Assembly: GCF_030412015.1 (NCBI RefSeq)
Contig: NZ_JASNRD010000002.1
Location: 62,001-126,000 of the forward strand
DNA length: 64,000 nucleotides
From: Massilia sp. YIM B02763
Lineage (GTDB): Bacteria > Pseudomonadota > Gammaproteobacteria > Burkholderiales > Burkholderiaceae_D
Direction: 5' to 3'
The notes beneath the pieces are model-generated. The model searched no databases. It had not been told where the DNA came from and worked only from the letters and a program-made list of their open reading frames with translations. Made by a program: the position numbers and the translations under genes. Below are positions 26,405 to 34,791 of the stretch, in pieces; position 1 is the first letter of the stretch, and each line of letters starts with the position of its first letter.

Positions 26405-26626
26405 ATGAAAACCATCAAGACCGTCATCGTTACCGCTTCGCTCGCCACCGCAGCCCTGGGCCTGACCGGCTGCGCCGGCATGTCGCAACAGGACCGCAAC
26501 ACCGCGATCGGCGCCGGCGCCGGTGCCGTCATCGGCGGCGCCGTCTCGGGCGGCAGCGCCCTGGGCACCGTGGGCGGCGCAGCCGTCGGCGGCGTGATCG
26601 GCAACCAGGTCAAGACCACGCACTAA
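26405..26626 (+). CDS. Small glycine-zipper 2TM lipoprotein
   Basis: 73 residues. Lipobox LTGC (Cys23) after a 22-residue signal, then one glycine-zipper pair (GAGAGAVIGGAVSGG and GGAAVGGVIGNQVK). It resembles the N-terminal third of the larger zipper-OmpA protein at 29338-30009. Strong AAGGAG site. Repeat A4 starts 17 bp after the stop. Confidence 0.85.
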   Translation: MKTIKTVIVTASLATAALGLTGCAGMSQQDRNTAIGAGAGAVIGGAVSGGSALGTVGGAAVGGVIGNQVKTTH

Positions 26627-26643
26627 GCACAGCTGCACCAATA

Positions 26644-26731
26644 CGTCGTCCCTGCGAAGGCAGGGACCCAATGTCGGCATGCGTCACCGCGGCGCTTGCA
26701 AGATTGGGTCCCTGCCTTCGCAGGGACGACG
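26644..26731. repeat. Interspersed palindromic repeat, family A copy 4 (88 bp)
   Basis: Arms CGTCGTCCCTGCGAAGGCAG and TCCCTGCCTTCGCAGGGA facing each other around a variable centre. It lies between convergent gene ends, 17 bp after one stop and 37 bp before the other. Confidence 0.88.
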
Positions 26732-26768
26732 CCGTTTTGCGTTCGTGATTCCGTCGACGCGCCGCGTG

Positions 26769-27500
26769 CTACGCGAACGCCGGCGCCGCCACGCCCGCTC
26801 CCGCCTCGCGCACGATCTCGTAGCAGGTGCAGGCCGCCGCCGCCAGGCGTTCCGGATCGAGGATCTCGATGTTCCCGCGGCTGTAGATGATCAGCCCCTG
26901 CTGCTGCAGCGCGCTGGCGGCCTTGGTGACGCCCACGCGGCGCACGCCCAGGGCGTGGGCGAGGAACTCGTGGGTCAGGTGGAATTTGTCGGACTGCAGG
27001 CGGTCGCGCGTGATCAGCAGCGAACGCGCCAGGCGCGCTTCCAGCACGTGGTAGCGGCTGCAGACGGCGATCTGGATCGCCTGCGCCAGCAGCGCATCGG
27101 TATAGCGGTACAACACGCCCTGCAGCGAAGGGCTGCGCGCGAACTCGGCACGCAGGCGCGCGGCGTCGATGCGGCTGGCGCTGCCCGCGCGCTGCACGAC
27201 GGCGCGCACCTGCGTCGTGTCGTGGCCCAGCGCGACGGTGGCGCCCAGCATGCCTTCCCGCCCAACCTGGCCGACTTCGAGCGTCATGCGCCCTTCGGCC
27301 ACGGCCATCAGCGAGATCAGGCAATCGTGCGGAAAATAGACATGGCGGATCGGGTCGCCCGGCTCGCACAGCACGTCGCCGATCGCCACCTGTACCTGGT
27401 CCAGCGCCGGCAGGATGCGCGCCAGCTCGTCGCGCGGGAGCGCGGCCAACAGCAGGTTGGCATTGTGCTCGGCGGCCAGTGGCGGGGCGGCGGAATTCAT
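26769..27500 (-). CDS. Crp/Fnr-family transcriptional regulator
   Basis: 243 residues from the ATG at 27500, chosen because GAGGGACC lies just upstream; an ATG eight codons earlier has no ribosome site. A cyclic-nucleotide-type beta-barrel (~25-130; VLCEPGDPIRHVYFPHDCLIS) precedes a Crp-type winged helix (LTHEFLAHALGVRRVGVTKAASAL). The FNR cluster cysteines are absent, so it does not sense oxygen through an Fe-S cluster. Homologues near stress genes often respond to redox or light. Target unknown. Confidence 0.9.
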   Translation of the reverse strand: MNSAAPPLAAEHNANLLLAALPRDELARILPALDQVQVAIGDVLCEPGDPIRHVYFPHDCLISLMAVAEGRMTLEVGQVGREGMLGATVALGHDTTQVRAVVQRAGSASRIDAARLRAEFARSPSLQGVLYRYTDALLAQAIQIAVCSRYHVLEARLARSLLITRDRLQSDKFHLTHEFLAHALGVRRVGVTKAASALQQQGLIIYSRGNIEILDPERLAAAACTCYEIVREAGAGVAAPAFA

Positions 27501-27745
27501 CGGTCCCTCACGGTTGGACTTCATCGGTTCAAGCTTGCGGGCTGGATGGAATGGGCGGTGTTCGCATCGTCGAACTTACATTTGCAAACAATTGAAGTCA
27601 GCATAGCGGCCGTGCCAGGGCAGGTATGTACGGTGACGCACGGAATGCGGTGTTGTTGCTGAGGACAATGACGGCATACCGGCCCCAGGCGTAGCGGACA
27701 CCGACACGATGCGCGCCGGCCCCAACGAATCGACGAGGACACACC

Positions 27746-28543
27746 ATGGATACGCACCAGACGCCGGCCGCAAGGCCCCGCCAACACCCGCTCCTGATCG
27801 CCGCCGCCATCGCGGTCATCCTGTTCTGCGCCGTCGGCACGGCCGCCGTCATGGGCTGGCTGCCGTCGACCAAGGGCGGCAACCGCGACAACCTGACCGA
27901 CGCCGACCGCGCCGCCCTGTCGGCCGGCCTGCAGCAGCCGGGCCAGCCGCTGGCCGCGACTGTGCCGGCCCCTGCCCCCGGCACCGCCACCGCGCTGGCC
28001 CCCGCCTACCCCGCCGCGCCGGCTCCGGCGCAGGGCTACGCACCGAATGCCTACCCGGTCCAGCCCGAAGCGCAGGCCTATGCCGCGCCGGGCGCCGCCT
28101 ACGGGTCCGGCGTCGCCCAGGGCGCCACCGCGTCCGGCTATGCGGAACCGGTACAGGACAGCCATCCAAAGGCCAAGGAAGTGGCCGCCAACGACGGCGC
28201 CGAACGCTGGTGCGCCAGCTGCGGCAACGTCGAGTCGGTGCGCACGATCACGCGCCGCGCCCAGGGCAGCGGCGTGGGCGCGGCCGGCGGCGCCATCCTC
28301 GGCGGCCTGCTCGGCAACCAGATCGGCGGCGGCCACGGGCGCCAGCTGGCGACGGTGGCCGGAGCGGTCGGCGGCGCCGTCGTCGGCAACCAGGTCGAGG
28401 GCAATATGAAGGCGACCACCAGCTACGAGATCCGCGTGCGCCTGGACGACGGCACGCTGCGCACCTTCCACCAGAGCAGCGCGCCGCGCTGGCGCAACGG
28501 CGACCGCGTGCGCGTCGTGAAGGGCTCGCTGCGCGCCGCCTGA
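27746..28543 (+). CDS. Glycine-zipper 2TM protein with N-terminal membrane anchor
   Basis: 265 residues. One N-terminal membrane segment (~16-37) without a lipobox, a Pro/Ala-rich linker (~60-130), a C-x2-C pair (RWCASCGNVESV), the zipper pair GAAGGAILGGLLGNQIGG and VAGAVGGAVVGNQVE, and a small beta domain (IRVRLDDGTLRTFHQ, GDRVRVVKG). The C-terminal half is closely related to the lipoprotein at 19819-20283; this is the membrane-anchored long form. Confidence 0.88.
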   Translation: MDTHQTPAARPRQHPLLIAAAIAVILFCAVGTAAVMGWLPSTKGGNRDNLTDADRAALSAGLQQPGQPLAATVPAPAPGTATALAPAYPAAPAPAQGYAPNAYPVQPEAQAYAAPGAAYGSGVAQGATASGYAEPVQDSHPKAKEVAANDGAERWCASCGNVESVRTITRRAQGSGVGAAGGAILGGLLGNQIGGGHGRQLATVAGAVGGAVVGNQVEGNMKATTSYEIRVRLDDGTLRTFHQSSAPRWRNGDRVRVVKGSLRAA

Positions 28544-28598
28544 CACGTCTCGCATTCCACCAGCGGCGCATGCGCTTACGCGCCGCGCATGGCTTCCG

Positions 28599-28622
28599 AC
28601 CGGGCTATATGCCCGGTTTTTG
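28599..28622 (+). terminator. Rho-independent terminator
   Basis: ACCGGGC / GCCCGGT stem (28599-28605, 28611-28617), TATAT loop, then TTTTTG. It ends the transcript of the gene at 27746-28543. Confidence 0.8.
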
Positions 28623-28728
28623 TTTACGTTTTCTCAATGTGCGCCAGCGTACGGACCTTTACTGTCGAGCAGGTAAGAATAGTTCTACGCTGCAACATAT
28701 AGCGAACCATTCAACGAAAGGAAGCCAC

Positions 28729-28974
28729 ATGAACAGCCTTGCATGGATCGGCATCATCTTCTGGGGACTTCTCGTGACCGGCTTCGGCCTCGCCAGCGTC
28801 ACGCCGCCGCAGCACGCGCCGGTGGGCGACATGGCCGCGCAGGACATCATCTTCCTGATCGCGGGCGGCCTGCTGACCTGCCTGATCGGCATTGCCGGCC
28901 TGATGGGTTTCATGGGCTGGATCCCTGGCTTGAACGGCGCCGGCATGCATGGCGCGGGATTGCGAAAAGAATAA
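28729..28974 (+). CDS. Small two-helix membrane protein
   Basis: 81 residues starting at the ATG preceded by AAAGGAAG. Two hydrophobic segments (~5-24 and 41-65) separated by an acidic loop (PPQHAPVGDMAAQD). No family recognised; it belongs with the other small stress-type envelope genes here. Confidence 0.72.
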   Translation: MNSLAWIGIIFWGLLVTGFGLASVTPPQHAPVGDMAAQDIIFLIAGGLLTCLIGIAGLMGFMGWIPGLNGAGMHGAGLRKE

Positions 28975-29082
28975 AAAAACGCGCCGTAATGTACGTCAAC
29001 GTACGGAGCGTGATGAGCAGAAAGTGGAAACTGGATTCACGGCAAACGGATCGCCGTTTCAGATAAAAGAGAGGACCCCATC

Positions 29083-29229
29083 ATGCTCTATACCATCGCT
29101 GTCATTCTTATCATCCTGTGGCTGCTCGGCCTGGTCACTTCGTACACCATCGGTGGTTTCATCCACATCCTGCTGGTCGTCGCCGTCATCATGATCCTGG
29201 TGCGCCTGATCAGTGGCCGAGGCATCTAG
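29083..29229 (+). CDS. lmo0937-family small membrane protein (48 aa)
   Basis: 48 residues: MLYTIAVILIILWLLGLV, then TSYTIGGFIHILLVVAVIMI and a basic end LVRLISGRGI. This is the characteristic pattern of the lmo0937 family, widespread two-helix membrane peptides. The ribosome site GAGAGGA lies 8 bases upstream. It is shorter than most gene-finder cut-offs. Role unknown; members are often stress-induced. Confidence 0.85.
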   Translation: MLYTIAVILIILWLLGLVTSYTIGGFIHILLVVAVIMILVRLISGRGI

Positions 29230-29337
29230 CATCCTGTTCGTAACGCGTAGTACCGACCGATCCGTTTCGCGGTCGCGCCCTGTGGCAAGATGGGCGTGAC
29301 CACGAAACGGATATTTTTTTTCTGGAAGGAGACCACC

Positions 29338-30009
29338 ATGAAGACAACCCTGATCCGATCGACCCTGTGCGCCACCGCCCTCGCCGTGGCCGCCAGCGGC
29401 TGCGCCGACATGAACGCCACCCAGCGCGGCACCGCCACCGCCGCCGGCGTGGGCGCCGGCCTGGGCGCGATCCTCGGCGCCGCCACGGGCGGCGGCGGCG
29501 GCGGCCGCGCGGCCGGCGGCGCGGTACTGGGCGCCGCGGCCGGCGCGGTGGTCGGCAACATCTGGTCCAAGCGCATGGAGCAGCAGCGCCAGCAGATGGA
29601 AGCGGCCACGCGCGGCACCGGCGTGCAGGTCTCGCAGACGGCCGACAACCGCCTGAAGCTGGAGATCCCGAGCGACATCTCGTTCGACACCAACCGCTCC
29701 GACATCAAGGCGAATTTCCGCCCGATCCTGGACCGCTTCGCCACAACGCTGCAGGACAATCCGGCCACCTACGTGACCATCATCGGCCACACCGACAGCA
29801 CCGGCGGCGACGGCATCAACCAGCCGCTGTCGCTGGACCGCGCCAGCCATGCCCGCGACTACCTGGCCGGCCGCGGCGTGGCCGCCAGCCGCATCACCGT
29901 CGAAGGCCGCGCCGCGCGCGAACCGATCGCCTCGAACGACGACCCGGCCGGCCGCGCCCGCAACCGCCGCGTCGAGATCTTCGTGACGGAACCCGCCACC
30001 CAGGGTTGA
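29338..30009 (+). CDS. OmpA-family lipoprotein with glycine zipper (YiaD-like)
   Basis: 223 residues from the ATG at 29338 (GAAGGAGA). Lipobox ASGC (Cys21), a glycine-zipper segment (~38-80, with a run of five Gly) and a C-terminal OmpA domain (DISFDTNRSDIKANF, IIGHTDSTGGDGINQPLS, RASHARDYLAGRGV, NRRVEIFV). This is the YiaD/Pal-like arrangement, anchoring the outer membrane to peptidoglycan. A terminator inside an inverted repeat follows. Confidence 0.92.
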   Translation: MKTTLIRSTLCATALAVAASGCADMNATQRGTATAAGVGAGLGAILGAATGGGGGGRAAGGAVLGAAAGAVVGNIWSKRMEQQRQQMEAATRGTGVQVSQTADNRLKLEIPSDISFDTNRSDIKANFRPILDRFATTLQDNPATYVTIIGHTDSTGGDGINQPLSLDRASHARDYLAGRGVAASRITVEGRAAREPIASNDDPAGRARNRRVEIFVTEPATQG

Positions 30010-30014
30010 CTTCC

Positions 30015-30178
30015 CTCAAACCTGGGTCAGAGCCGGGGTCAGAGCCCGGTTTTGGGCAATAGCCCAAACGACACTTGGCCTCACGGAGCCGGCATTGGAC
30101 ACGCATCCATGCCGGCTTTTTTCTTTTGCGCCATTTCCAAAAACCGGGCTCTGACCCCGGCTCCGACCCCGGTTTGAG
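30015..30178. repeat. 39-bp near-perfect inverted repeat bracketing a terminator
   Basis: Left arm 30015-30053 (CTCAAACCTGGGTCAGAGCC...) and right arm 30139-30178 (its reverse complement, ...GGCTCCGACCCCGGTTTGAG) differ at a few positions only. Each arm contains a tandem GGGGTCAGAGCC-type unit. The arms enclose the OmpA terminator. This resembles a miniature inverted-repeat element or REP pair. Confidence 0.8.
30087..30124 (+). terminator. Rho-independent terminator inside the inverted repeat
   Basis: AGCCGGCAT (30087-30095) pairs with ATGCCGGCT (30109-30117), followed by a T-rich stretch. It ends the transcript of the OmpA-like gene at 29338-30009. Confidence 0.8.
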
Positions 30179-30401
30179 ATAAGTCGTCTATACCGCGTCG
30201 AATCGCACCAAAGCAGTGCAGTCATTACCGCGATGTATACCCGTTGCATAAAGTGCACACTATTTCGGGGCACATTTGACGGATATCCCTCAACAATGGT
30301 CAGATGCCGCCCTTCGGCCGTCTTGACGGACCGAAATAAAAAGAGAGCCCGGACGTCCGGCCACGGATGCGACGGTTCACTGCACAAGTATTGGAGAGAT
30401 T

Positions 30402-33251
30402 TTGACTAAGCAATTCGCCGTAAAGCACAGCGTGCTCGCTGTCGCGCTCACCCTCGCCTCCCCCGCACTCGTCCTGGCGCAGTCCCAGGAGCCGGTCCAG
30501 AAGGTCTACGTCACCGGTTCGAACATCAAGCGCGCCGCCAAGGAAGACTCGTCGCCGATCACCGTGATGTCGGCCAAGGAAATCGCCAGCACCGGTGCGA
30601 ATACCGTCGCCGAACTGCTGCACTCGATCCCGGCCTTCGGCTCGGGCACGGCCAACGACACCTTCAACGACAACGGCTTCTCGAAGGGCGCCTCGACCGC
30701 GTCGCTGCGCAACCTGGGTTCCTCGTCGACGCTGGTGCTGCTGAACGGCCGCCGCATCGCCGCCGCCGCCTACGCCGACCCGAACCAGGGCAAGTCCACC
30801 GTCTACGACCTGAACAGCATTCCCGTGTCGGCCATCGCCCGCGTCGAAGTGTTCAAGGACGGCGCCTCGGCCGTGTACGGCTCGGACGCGATCGCCGGCG
30901 TCATCAACTTCATCACCCGCGACGACTACCAGGGCGCCGAGATCTCGGCCTCGACCGCCGCCAACGACGACGGCGAATTCAACCGCAACAACGTGAACGG
31001 CATCGTCGGCTTCGGCGACCTGGACAAGGACCGCTACAACGCCTTCATCAGCTTCGACCTGTCGAACCGTGGCCAGACCGGCATCAAGGACGTCAAGGAC
31101 ATCGAGCGCGGCGTGCTGGCCGACGTCAACGCGCGCCTGAACCCGTACGCCAGCTACGTGTCGGGCTCGCCGTTCTTCTTCAAGGAACGCACCCCGGGCG
31201 CCAAGAACTACTCGACCGCGTTCTCGAACAACGCCAACATCGTCAACCGCACGGCAGGCTGCCAGGGCAACCTGATCACCGGCGGCGCCGCCAACAACAT
31301 CCTGCCGACCTCGATGCTGTACGGTCGCCAGTTCTGCAACTTCGACAGCAACGACTACTACGAAGCGCAGAGCAAGGGCAACGACGCCAACCTGCTGTCG
31401 AAGATCACCTTCAAGCTGGGCGAGAACGTCACCTCGTTCAGCGAGATCGGCTATACCCGCGTGGAACGCGAATACATCGGCCTGCCGAAGACCATCGCCT
31501 CGACCACCCCGACCACCGTGTTCCGCGTGGGCGGCCTGCCGTCCAGCTACCAGCTGCTGCTGCCGGCCGGCCATCCGGACAATCCGTTCGCGACCGGTAA
31601 CACCGCCACCGCCTTCCGCATGGTCGGCACCAACGGCGGTTCGGAAAACGTCAACGAAACCTACCGCTTCCTGACGGGCCTGAAGGGCACCGTGGGCAGC
31701 TGGGACTGGGAAACCGCCTACCTGTACAACCGCACCGAACGCGAAGACACGGGCCACGGCTACCTGTACCGCCCGGTGATCGACCGTATCGCGACCGAGA
31801 ACCGCACCATCGCCGCGACCATCGCCGACCCGAACGCCGTGCGCGACGTCGTCAACACCGGCTTCTCGCAAGTGCAGCAGATCGACGCCAAGGCATCGAC
31901 CAGCTTCGGCAAGCTGGGCGGCGGCGAGATCGGCCTGGCCTTCGGCGGCGAGATCCGCCAGGAAAAGACCGGCCTGACCTCGGATCCGGAACTGGCAGCC
32001 GGTAACATCATCGGCCTGTCGAACTCCGTGCTGAACGGCCGCCGCATGGTCAAGTCGGCCTTCGTCGAACTGCGCACGCCGTTCACCAAGACCTTCGAGA
32101 TGGACTTCGCCGGCCGCTACGACAAGTACCCGACCGCGCACAGCTTCGTGCCGAAGGTCGGCGCCAAGTGGGAAGTGAACGACAAGGTCACCTTCCGCGC
32201 CAGCTACGCCGAAGGCTTCCGCGCACCGGCGCTGTCGCAGGTGTCCCCGGGCGGCGTGCAGACCTTCAACAACAACTTCGTCGACCCGATCCGCTGCCCG
32301 GACGGCATCAATCCGGTCAACGGCGCCGACAAGCTGGACTGCGCACGCAGCATCTCGTCGGTCTCGACCCCGAACCCGGACCTGAAGAACGAAGAGTCGA
32401 AGAGCTGGTCCGTCGGCACCATCCTGGCGCCGACCCGCAACCTCGACATCCTGGTGGACTACTACAACATCCGCAAGGACAACGAAACCGCCCTGCTGTC
32501 GGCCGGCTACGTGGCCGAGCACCCGGAACTGTTCCCGGGCCTGGCGCTGCGTGACGCCAACAACCTGGTCGACGCCAACGGCAACGTGATCCCGAACTCG
32601 GGCCAGCTGCTGGCGATCAACCGCACCTTCGTCAACCAGGGCACGACCCAGACCTCGGGCCTGGACTTCGAAGTGGCGCACCGCCTGAACCTGGGCGACA
32701 AGGGCCGCGTGGCGACCCGCTTCAACTACAACTACACGCTGCGCTTCAAGCGCATCGAGCGTCCGGGCGAGATCGCGCACGACCTGACCGGCACCAACGG
32801 CGGCCTGTCCGACTGGGCGACCACCGTGGACGACATCCCGCGCCACCGCTTCAACCTGTCGAGCACGTGGTCGCGCGACGTGCACGCCGTCACCGTGTCG
32901 GCCGACTACGTGTCGTCCGTCTCGCTGCTGCGCCGCTACGACAACGACGTGACCTACCCGGTCCCGTACTGCCACTACGGCGTGGGCCAGCCGGCCGGTG
33001 CCTACCAGCTGGGCGGCCTGCCGAAGTTCAGCAACTACAGCAAGGACTGCAACGTCGACGAGTGGCTGACCTTCAACGTGGGCTACACCTACACGGGCTT
33101 CAAGGACTGGACCCTGTCGGCCAACGTGCGCAACATCTTCGACACCGAAGCGCCGTACGATCCGCGTTACGACCGTGAAGGCTACAACTCCCAGCTGCAC
33201 AACGGCATGGGCCGCTACTTCCGCCTGACCGCATCGTACAAGTTCAAGTAA
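30402..33251 (+). CDS. TonB-dependent receptor (Oar/BtuB-type outer membrane transporter)
   Basis: 949 residues from a TTG start with GGAGAG just upstream. Signal peptide (~1-26), then the plug domain: VYVTGSNIKRAAKEDSSPITV, NTVAELLHSIPAF, LRNLGSSSTLVLLNGRRI, VEVFKDGASAVYGSDAIAGVINFI. A 22-strand barrel follows, ending with a TonB-box C-terminal aromatic (SYKFK). It imports a large, unidentified substrate (carbohydrate or chelate) using TonB energy. It is monocistronic with a strong terminator. Confidence 0.93.
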   Translation: MTKQFAVKHSVLAVALTLASPALVLAQSQEPVQKVYVTGSNIKRAAKEDSSPITVMSAKEIASTGANTVAELLHSIPAFGSGTANDTFNDNGFSKGASTASLRNLGSSSTLVLLNGRRIAAAAYADPNQGKSTVYDLNSIPVSAIARVEVFKDGASAVYGSDAIAGVINFITRDDYQGAEISASTAANDDGEFNRNNVNGIVGFGDLDKDRYNAFISFDLSNRGQTGIKDVKDIERGVLADVNARLNPYASYVSGSPFFFKERTPGAKNYSTAFSNNANIVNRTAGCQGNLITGGAANNILPTSMLYGRQFCNFDSNDYYEAQSKGNDANLLSKITFKLGENVTSFSEIGYTRVEREYIGLPKTIASTTPTTVFRVGGLPSSYQLLLPAGHPDNPFATGNTATAFRMVGTNGGSENVNETYRFLTGLKGTVGSWDWETAYLYNRTEREDTGHGYLYRPVIDRIATENRTIAATIADPNAVRDVVNTGFSQVQQIDAKASTSFGKLGGGEIGLAFGGEIRQEKTGLTSDPELAAGNIIGLSNSVLNGRRMVKSAFVELRTPFTKTFEMDFAGRYDKYPTAHSFVPKVGAKWEVNDKVTFRASYAEGFRAPALSQVSPGGVQTFNNNFVDPIRCPDGINPVNGADKLDCARSISSVSTPNPDLKNEESKSWSVGTILAPTRNLDILVDYYNIRKDNETALLSAGYVAEHPELFPGLALRDANNLVDANGNVIPNSGQLLAINRTFVNQGTTQTSGLDFEVAHRLNLGDKGRVATRFNYNYTLRFKRIERPGEIAHDLTGTNGGLSDWATTVDDIPRHRFNLSSTWSRDVHAVTVSADYVSSVSLLRRYDNDVTYPVPYCHYGVGQPAGAYQLGGLPKFSNYSKDCNVDEWLTFNVGYTYTGFKDWTLSANVRNIFDTEAPYDPRYDREGYNSQLHNGMGRYFRLTASYKFK

Positions 33252-33274
33252 TCACCTGAGCTGTCGTCCCTGAA

Positions 33275-33306
33275 AGCCGCCCGGTTCGCGCCGGGCGGCT
33301 TTTTTC
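33275..33306 (+). terminator. Rho-independent terminator of the TonB receptor gene
   Basis: AGCCGCCCGG / CCGGGCGGCT stem (33275-33284, 33291-33300), loop TTCGCG, followed by TTTTTC. Confidence 0.92.
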
Positions 33307-33350
33307 GTCTGGGAGGAGGTATCCTGCTATACACTGCTACAGGAGAACCC

Positions 33351-33950
33351 ATGCCAGACGACGATCCCATCCGCATCGTCCGCGAAGACATCCTTGCGGA
33401 CCATTACTACACGCTCAAGAACATCACCTACGCGCAGCGCCGCCTGGACGGCAAGGTGCAGCAGCAATCGCGCGAAGTCTACGACTGCGCCAGCGGCGCT
33501 TCCGTGCTGCTGTACAACCGCGCCCGCCGCACCGTCGTGCTGACGCGCCAGTTCCGCCCCGGCGCGCGCCTGAACGGCCATGACGGCTTCCTGCTGGAAG
33601 CGGCGGCCGGCGTGCTGGACGGCGCCGACCCGGCCGAGCGCGCACGCGCGGAGGCGCTGGAAGAGACGGGCTACGCAATCGGCACGCCGCAGCCGGCCAT
33701 GAGCCTGTTCGTCAGCCCCGGCAGCATCACCGAACGCAACCACCTGTTCGTCGCCGAATACGACCCGGACAATCGTCCCGGCGCCGGCGGCGGACAGGCC
33801 GAGGAAGGCGAGGACATCGACGTGGTCGAGATGGATTTCGACGACGCGCTGGCCCTCGTCGACAATGGCGGCATCATCGACGCCAAGACCGTGCTCCTGC
33901 TGCTGCACCTGGAGCGCAAGGTGCTGGGCCGCCATGGCGAAGCATCGTGA
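33351..33950 (+). CDS. nudK: Nudix hydrolase, GDP-mannose pyrophosphatase NudK-like
   Basis: 199 residues, NudK-sized. It shows the NudK N terminus (ILADHYYTLKNITYAQRRLDG) and a Nudix box AGVLDGADPAERARAEALEETGY in which the usual Arg of REUXEE is Ala, as NudK-type enzymes tolerate substitutions here. The family hydrolyses GDP-mannose and related sugar nucleotides to sugar-1-phosphate and GMP. The DUF3617 gene follows 16 bp downstream. Confidence 0.85.
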   Translation: MPDDDPIRIVREDILADHYYTLKNITYAQRRLDGKVQQQSREVYDCASGASVLLYNRARRTVVLTRQFRPGARLNGHDGFLLEAAAGVLDGADPAERARAEALEETGYAIGTPQPAMSLFVSPGSITERNHLFVAEYDPDNRPGAGGGQAEEGEDIDVVEMDFDDALALVDNGGIIDAKTVLLLLHLERKVLGRHGEAS

Positions 33951-33966
33951 ATCGAAAGGAAACCAC

Positions 33967-34527
33967 ATGAAACCAGTCTTTACGGCGGGCGTCCTCGCCT
34001 GCACCCTGTTCGCGGCATGCGCCCTGCCCGCTTCCGCGCAAACCATCAAGCCCGGCCTGTGGGACTTGTCCAGCCAGTTCAGCTCGCCGGACAAGCAGGT
34101 GCAATCGGCCATGAACGCGGCCCAGCAAACCATGCAGAACATGTCGCCCGAACAGCGTGCCCAGATGGAAACCCTGCTGCGCCAGAACGGCGTGCAGCTC
34201 GACATCGGCAGCGGCGGCGCCGTGCGCACCAAGGTATGCGTGACGCGCGAGATGGCCGAGCGCAAGGAATTTCCCATGCAGCGCGGCGACTGCACGCAGA
34301 AATACACCCAGCTGCCAGGCAACCGGGGCAGCATCGCGTTTTCCTGCTCCAAGCCCAAGGTCAGCGGCCAGGGCGAGATCGCCATGGTCAGCGATACCAG
34401 CTACCGGGCGAACATGCGCGTGACCAGCGAGCAGCAGGGGCACAGCCAGGTCGTCGATACCAACGTCACGGGGACGTGGGTGGGGGCCGATTGCGGCGGG
34501 TTGAAGCCTGTTGCCGCTGGCAAATAG
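33967..34527 (+). CDS. DUF3617-family secreted protein
   Basis: 186 residues from the ATG at 33967 (GAAAGGAAA). Signal peptide cleaved after ASA (~24). The mature start QTIKPGLWDLSSQF is the DUF3617 signature; conserved cysteines occur in KVCVTREMAE, RGDCTQ, FSCSK and ADCGG. Family function unknown; periplasmic. Repeat A5 begins 19 bp after the stop. Confidence 0.88.
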   Translation: MKPVFTAGVLACTLFAACALPASAQTIKPGLWDLSSQFSSPDKQVQSAMNAAQQTMQNMSPEQRAQMETLLRQNGVQLDIGSGGAVRTKVCVTREMAERKEFPMQRGDCTQKYTQLPGNRGSIAFSCSKPKVSGQGEIAMVSDTSYRANMRVTSEQQGHSQVVDTNVTGTWVGADCGGLKPVAAGK

Positions 34528-34546
34528 AGACTGCTGCATACCGCTA

Positions 34547-34671
34547 CGTCGTCCCCGCGCAGGCGGGGACCCATACTGAAGAACCGGATTCCGTACTCGG
34601 AAATACCCGGACTTCCCGGAGATACGGGCTTCGGAAGCTCAGCTTGGATCCCCGCCTGCGCGGGGATGACG
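34547..34671. repeat. Interspersed palindromic repeat, family A copy 5 (125-bp variant)
   Basis: Arms CGTCGTCCCCGCGCAGGCGG and GATCCCCGCCTGCGCGGGGA diverge from the other copies and enclose a longer centre, itself containing partly self-complementary sequence (34585-34640). Begins 19 bp after a stop codon. Confidence 0.82.
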
Positions 34672-34791
34672 GTCTTACTGTCGCCACGTACGCCTTCCGC
34701 GCGCCCCACCCTCCCCGCTCAGTACGCTGCCGTACAATGCGCCAATGATTCCTCCACTACACTTGTCTTACCACGCTGTCAGCCTTTCCCC

